64,000 nt of DNA from Fimbriimonadaceae bacterium (lineage in GTDB: Bacteria > Armatimonadota > Fimbriimonadia > Fimbriimonadales > Fimbriimonadaceae), in assembly GCA_022843485.1 (NCBI GenBank), contig JALHNM010000005.1, positions 1-64,000 on the forward strand. Direction: 5' to 3'. Shown here one piece after another: positions 61,194 through 64,000 of the stretch; position 1 is the first letter of the stretch, and every line of letters begins with the position of its first letter. The notes beneath the pieces were generated by a model. That model searched no databases, was not told the DNA's origin, and saw only the letters and a program-made list of their open reading frames with translations. The position numbers and the translations under genes are program-made.

Positions 61194-62166
61194 GCGTCTC
61201 GGTGAGGAAGCTCCGGACCGCGGCCAGGAAGTCGGAGGACGGGGGACCCGCGAACCCCGGGTCGGTATCGGAGCGGACGGGCTTGAAGTTGTGGCTCGCG
61301 TCCTCGACGATGTGCTTGCGCTGGACGCCGTTCGGGCGGGCAGCCAAGGCTTCGTAGAGCGGCCCGGCGTCCCGCTCCGGGCTGATCTGGACGTCGCGGC
61401 TCCCGTTCACGACGAGCGTGGGGGCCTTCATGGCCCTGGCGAGGGCGGCGGGGTCGAGGCCGAACGACTGACGGAGGTAGACGGCGACCGAGTCGTTGTA
61501 GAGCGGCCGGAGGACGTCGGGGACGTCGCCCGGGATCTGGCCGGTCTCCTGGATCGCGAGGGCGATGCGGTCGTTAGCCTCGAGCAGCTTGGCCGCTGCC
61601 TCCTCGCCCAGTGCGCGGGGGAACTGGGCGGCGAGTTGCTCGCGGAGGACGGTCCAAAGCGGTCGTCCGGGTGCACCGGCAAGCACGACGGCGGCCGGTT
61701 CGACGGAGCCTGAGATGCCGAGAGTGATCAGCCCCCCCTCGCTATGGCCGAGCACGGCGCAGCGCCCAGGATCGATGCCTTCGGCCGACTGCATGGCCTT
61801 GAAGGCGCCGGTGGCGTCGCCGAGGTGGTTCTCCCACGAGAAGAACGGGCCGAACTCTTCCGCGGCCGTCGGCCACGTCGAGCGGGAGGCGGCGCAAGCG
61901 CGCTTATCGAACCGGAAGGTCGCGATCCCGGCGGCGGCGAGGTCCTCAGCGACCGACTTGAGCAGGTCGGTTCGCAGAGCGGGCAGCTGGTTCCCGTCGC
62001 GGTCGGTCGGACCACTGCCCGGGAGGAGCAGGACGGCGGGGACAGGCTTGGCCGCGGCTTCCGGGCGGAGCAGAGTGCCCTTGAGTTCGATCCCGCCCGC
62101 ACCGGCGAAGGTGATTTCGGTCGAAGTGGCCTGGGCGACGGCGAGCACGAGGGAGAGGAAGGGCAT
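61183..62166 (-). CDS. Exported or anchored alpha/beta hydrolase
   Basis: The 327-residue protein has a short N-terminal hydrophobic helix (MPFLSLVLAVAQA) and an alpha/beta hydrolase fold. VLLLPGSGPTDRDGNQ gives the oxyanion region, GHSEGGLI the nucleophile Ser, LVVNGSRDVQISPERD the Asp and EDASHNFKP the His. It resembles the YqiA/dienelactone-type serine hydrolases that cleave esters or peptides. It starts 14 bases after the stop of the upstream Gfo/Idh/MocA gene and is likely in that operon. Confidence 0.9.
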   Translation of the reverse strand: MPFLSLVLAVAQATSTEITFAGAGGIELKGTLLRPEAAAKPVPAVLLLPGSGPTDRDGNQLPALRTDLLKSVAEDLAAAGIATFRFDKRACAASRSTWPTAAEEFGPFFSWENHLGDATGAFKAMQSAEGIDPGRCAVLGHSEGGLITLGISGSVEPAAVVLAGAPGRPLWTVLREQLAAQFPRALGEEAAAKLLEANDRIALAIQETGQIPGDVPDVLRPLYNDSVAVYLRQSFGLDPAALARAMKAPTLVVNGSRDVQISPERDAGPLYEALAARPNGVQRKHIVEDASHNFKPVRSDTDPGFAGPPSSDFLAAVRSFLTETLKP

Positions 62167-62180
62167 GGCGTTGCTTGCTG

Positions 62181-63251
62181 TTAGACGGTGAGGTCGATCG
62201 GCTCCTCGACACCCGTCACGCTGGACTTGTAGAGGGCGTCGAACACGGCGTTGAGCACGAGGCCCTGTTCCCCGGGGACGGGCGAGGGGTCGCCGTTCCG
62301 GATGGCGCGGACGAAGGCCTGAACCTCGGCGATGTGGGCACTCTCGACGCGGGGGACGTTGCGCGGGCGGAGGTCGAACAGTTGCCGGTCCACCTCTGTG
62401 TAGACTTCGACCGGGTCGTCGCCCCACCCCTTGACGACCGCCCCAGACTTGGTGCCGAACAGCTGAGTCTGGAAGAGGTCGTCCTTGAGGTTGGCCATGA
62501 AGCTGCTTTCGAGGACCACGACGGCACCGGTCTCGAAGCGGATGAAGCCGACGGCCATGTCCTCGACGGTGAACTTGGCGCGGTCGTAGTCGCCCATGCC
62601 GTTCCAGAGGTCCGGGTTCCGGCCGAGCTTGTCCCACGTCTTTCCGCTGGCGCTGACCGGCGTCGGGTGGCCCATCAGGAACAGCGTGAGGTCGAGGATG
62701 TGGACGCCGATGTCGATGAGCGGTCCGCCGCCTTGTTGCTCCTTGTCGATGAAGACGCCCCACCCAGGGACTCCCCGGCGCCGCAGGGCCTGGGCACGGG
62801 CATAGAGGACCTCGCCCATGTGCCCGGCGTCGATGTAGTCGCGCGCGAACCGGGCGGGCCCGCCGAAGCGCATCTGGAGGGCCACCTGCAGGATCTTGCC
62901 GCTCGCACGGGCGGCGCGGCACATTGCCCGAGCCTCGTCGCCGTCCATCGCGAGGGGCTTCTCGCAGAGCACGTGCTTGCCGGCGTTCAGGGCGTCCACC
63001 GTCGGTTTCAGGTGGTGCTTGTTGGGGGTGGTCACGCTCACGGCGTCGAGCGTGGGATCGGCCAGGAGGTCCCGGTAGTCGGCGGTGACCTTCGGGATGT
63101 CGTGGGTCTTGGCGACATCTTGGGCGAGGTCCAGGTTCGTATCGCAGGCCCAGACGATCTCGCACTCGTCGGGGAGGGACTGGTAGCCGGGGATGTGGCA
63201 CCCGCGGGCGATGCCCCCTGTCCCTATGAGGCCGACTTTCAGCTTCCGCAC
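62181..63251 (-). CDS. Gfo/Idh/MocA-family oxidoreductase
   Basis: The 356-residue NAD(P)-dependent sugar or inositol oxidoreductase has the Rossmann start VGLIGTGGIARGCHIPGYQ. The EKPLAMD motif carries the catalytic Lys, and DIGVHILDLTLFLMG is the C-terminal GFO_IDH_MocA region. The substrate cannot be named. It starts at GTG with TAGCCT (63260-63265) 8 bases upstream. It is followed by the hydrolase and preceded by a second family member, so a sugar pathway is plausible. Confidence 0.93.
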   Translation of the reverse strand: MRKLKVGLIGTGGIARGCHIPGYQSLPDECEIVWACDTNLDLAQDVAKTHDIPKVTADYRDLLADPTLDAVSVTTPNKHHLKPTVDALNAGKHVLCEKPLAMDGDEARAMCRAARASGKILQVALQMRFGGPARFARDYIDAGHMGEVLYARAQALRRRGVPGWGVFIDKEQQGGGPLIDIGVHILDLTLFLMGHPTPVSASGKTWDKLGRNPDLWNGMGDYDRAKFTVEDMAVGFIRFETGAVVVLESSFMANLKDDLFQTQLFGTKSGAVVKGWGDDPVEVYTEVDRQLFDLRPRNVPRVESAHIAEVQAFVRAIRNGDPSPVPGEQGLVLNAVFDALYKSSVTGVEEPIDLTV

Positions 63252-63259
63252 GGGAGAGG

Positions 63260-63265
63260 AGGCTA
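63260..63265 (-). promoter_or_regulatory. -10 element of leaderless oxidoreductase promoter
   Basis: TAGCCT on the minus strand with 8 bases to the GTG at 63251, in the 39-base gap between the two oxidoreductase genes. Confidence 0.5.
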
Positions 63266-63290
63266 CCCGTCCCGCACCCCGTCGCGAGGG

Positions 63291-64000
63291 CTACGGGGCT
63301 TCGACGGGGGTGGGCGCGCCGTCGTTGCGGGCACTTTCGAGGGCGGCAAGGCTCACGGCCACCGCCCAGGCCCCTTCTTCGGCCGTGACGGGGGGCTGGC
63401 CGGAATCGACGGCCTCGACGAACGCCTGGAGCTGCCGGTAGTACGGGTCGTCAGTCGGGGCGTAGGTGTTCTCTGTCCTGGTGCCGCCGTCCGTGTGGAT
63501 CCGGAGGGTCGGGTTGTCACGGCTGTCGAGCTCGATCAAGCCCTCGCTCCCAGCGGCGTCAATGGTCGTCCGGAACCCGCTTGGGTCGAGCCAGGTCGAC
63601 TCGACGTGGGCGACGCAGCCGCCCTCGTAAGACACCGTGGTCAGGGCATAGTCTCCGACGAACTCGGCCCCCGCGATCTGTGAGCCCTGACGCACCGAGC
63701 GGGACACGACCGTGAGCGGCCGCCCGAGGGTCCAGTTCAGCCAGTCGAAGTCGTGGACGGCGAGGTCGAGGAGCACCCCGCCCGACCGGGCGAAGTCTTG
63801 GAACCAGCCGCCGGTGCCGGTCGGGGCCTTTCCGCCGCGGCGGAGCCGGACCGAGGCGGGGCGCCCGATCGCCCCGGCCTCGATGCGGTCGTGGGCGGCA
63901 CGGTGCTCCGGGAACCAGCGTACGACGTGGGCGGGTACGAGCAGGGCCCCCGAAGCCCGAGCGGCGGCCATGAGCGACCGGCACTCGTCGAGCGTCGGGC
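63291..64000 (-). CDS. Second Gfo/Idh/MocA-family oxidoreductase (5' end outside window)
   Basis: At least 236 C-terminal codons of a Gfo/Idh/MocA protein are present; the frame stays open to the window edge, and the N-terminal Rossmann domain with its start lies beyond it. GGWFQDFARSGGVLLDLAVHDFDWLNWTLG is the family's substrate-domain motif with the catalytic Asp and His. AGSEGLIELDSRDNP follows. It lies 39 bases upstream of the other family member on the same strand. Both probably serve a shared carbohydrate route. Confidence 0.9.
   Translation of the reverse strand, partial: PTLDECRSLMAAARASGALLVPAHVVRWFPEHRAAHDRIEAGAIGRPASVRLRRGGKAPTGTGGWFQDFARSGGVLLDLAVHDFDWLNWTLGRPLTVVSRSVRQGSQIAGAEFVGDYALTTVSYEGGCVAHVESTWLDPSGFRTTIDAAGSEGLIELDSRDNPTLRIHTDGGTRTENTYAPTDDPYYRQLQAFVEAVDSGQPPVTAEEGAWAVAVSLAALESARNDGAPTPVEAP

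Overview
The window is a continuous piece of a GC-rich bacterial chromosome (roughly two-thirds G+C by eye) made almost entirely of ordinary, densely packed protein genes. It has one tRNA and no rRNA, CRISPR array, IS element or recognisable prophage. The best guess for the host is a member of the Armatimonadota, close to the Fimbriimonadia. The main clue is the pseudopilin at 52449, whose N-terminus ([20 protein letters not shown] followed by [16 protein letters not shown]) is of the kind common in that phylum. A PEP-CTERM secreted protein, a flagellar cluster and many leaderless-looking promoters agree with this. The assignment is an inference.

Layout. 1-6.4 kb: secreted proteins, an aldo/keto reductase and guaB. 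6.5-9.4 kb: tRNA-Ser(GGA), small hypothetical proteins, a TerC transporter and an FmdB zinc ribbon. 9.4-15.3 kb: a GT4 glycosyltransferase, era, and directly upstream of era a large glycoside-hydrolase-like protein with long charged disordered tails. 15.4-20.0 kb: flagellar rod-hook genes fliK-flgD-(flagellar operon protein)-flgE. 20-25.2 kb: RidA, a conserved protein often labelled quinate dehydrogenase, a membrane protein, and the polyphosphate pair ppx-ppk1. 25.3-30 kb: an acetyl-xylan-esterase/cNMP-binding fusion, a NIL-domain protein, a secreted subtilase and a short leuA. 30-36.8 kb: a beta-propeller phosphoesterase, a dGTPase, an E2 acyltransferase and an aspartase/fumarase. 36.8-46.1 kb: lipoproteins, a PEP-CTERM protein, an endolysin-like M15 peptidase, a double-HTH regulator, an ABC exporter, a redoxin and small stress or hypothetical proteins. 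46.2-51.9 kb: a complete seven-gene mrpABCDEFG Na+/H+ antiporter operon in which every junction is a 4-base overlap. 52-64 kb: a DinB protein, a pseudopilin, a PLP enzyme, an SDR and an old yellow enzyme, dnaE, a secreted helical protein, an alpha/beta hydrolase and two Gfo/Idh/MocA oxidoreductases, the last cut by the window edge. No gene-free stretch exceeds 300 bases; the longest are 1458-1710 and 39013-39278.

Two regulatory themes run through the window. First, at least fourteen operon-leading start codons are preceded by a TAnnnT hexamer only 6-10 bases upstream and lack a Shine-Dalgarno sequence, which predicts leaderless mRNAs. Second, a direct repeat GGTTAA-N5-G(G/C)TTAA with 11-base periodicity lies upstream of the phosphoesterase gene and of the double-HTH regulator, with a weaker copy at 52409. 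It has the geometry of a PhoB-type Pho box and may mark a phosphate regulon that fits with the ppx-ppk1 pair. The most unusual proteins are the glycosidase-like protein next to era and the esterase-cNMP fusion.
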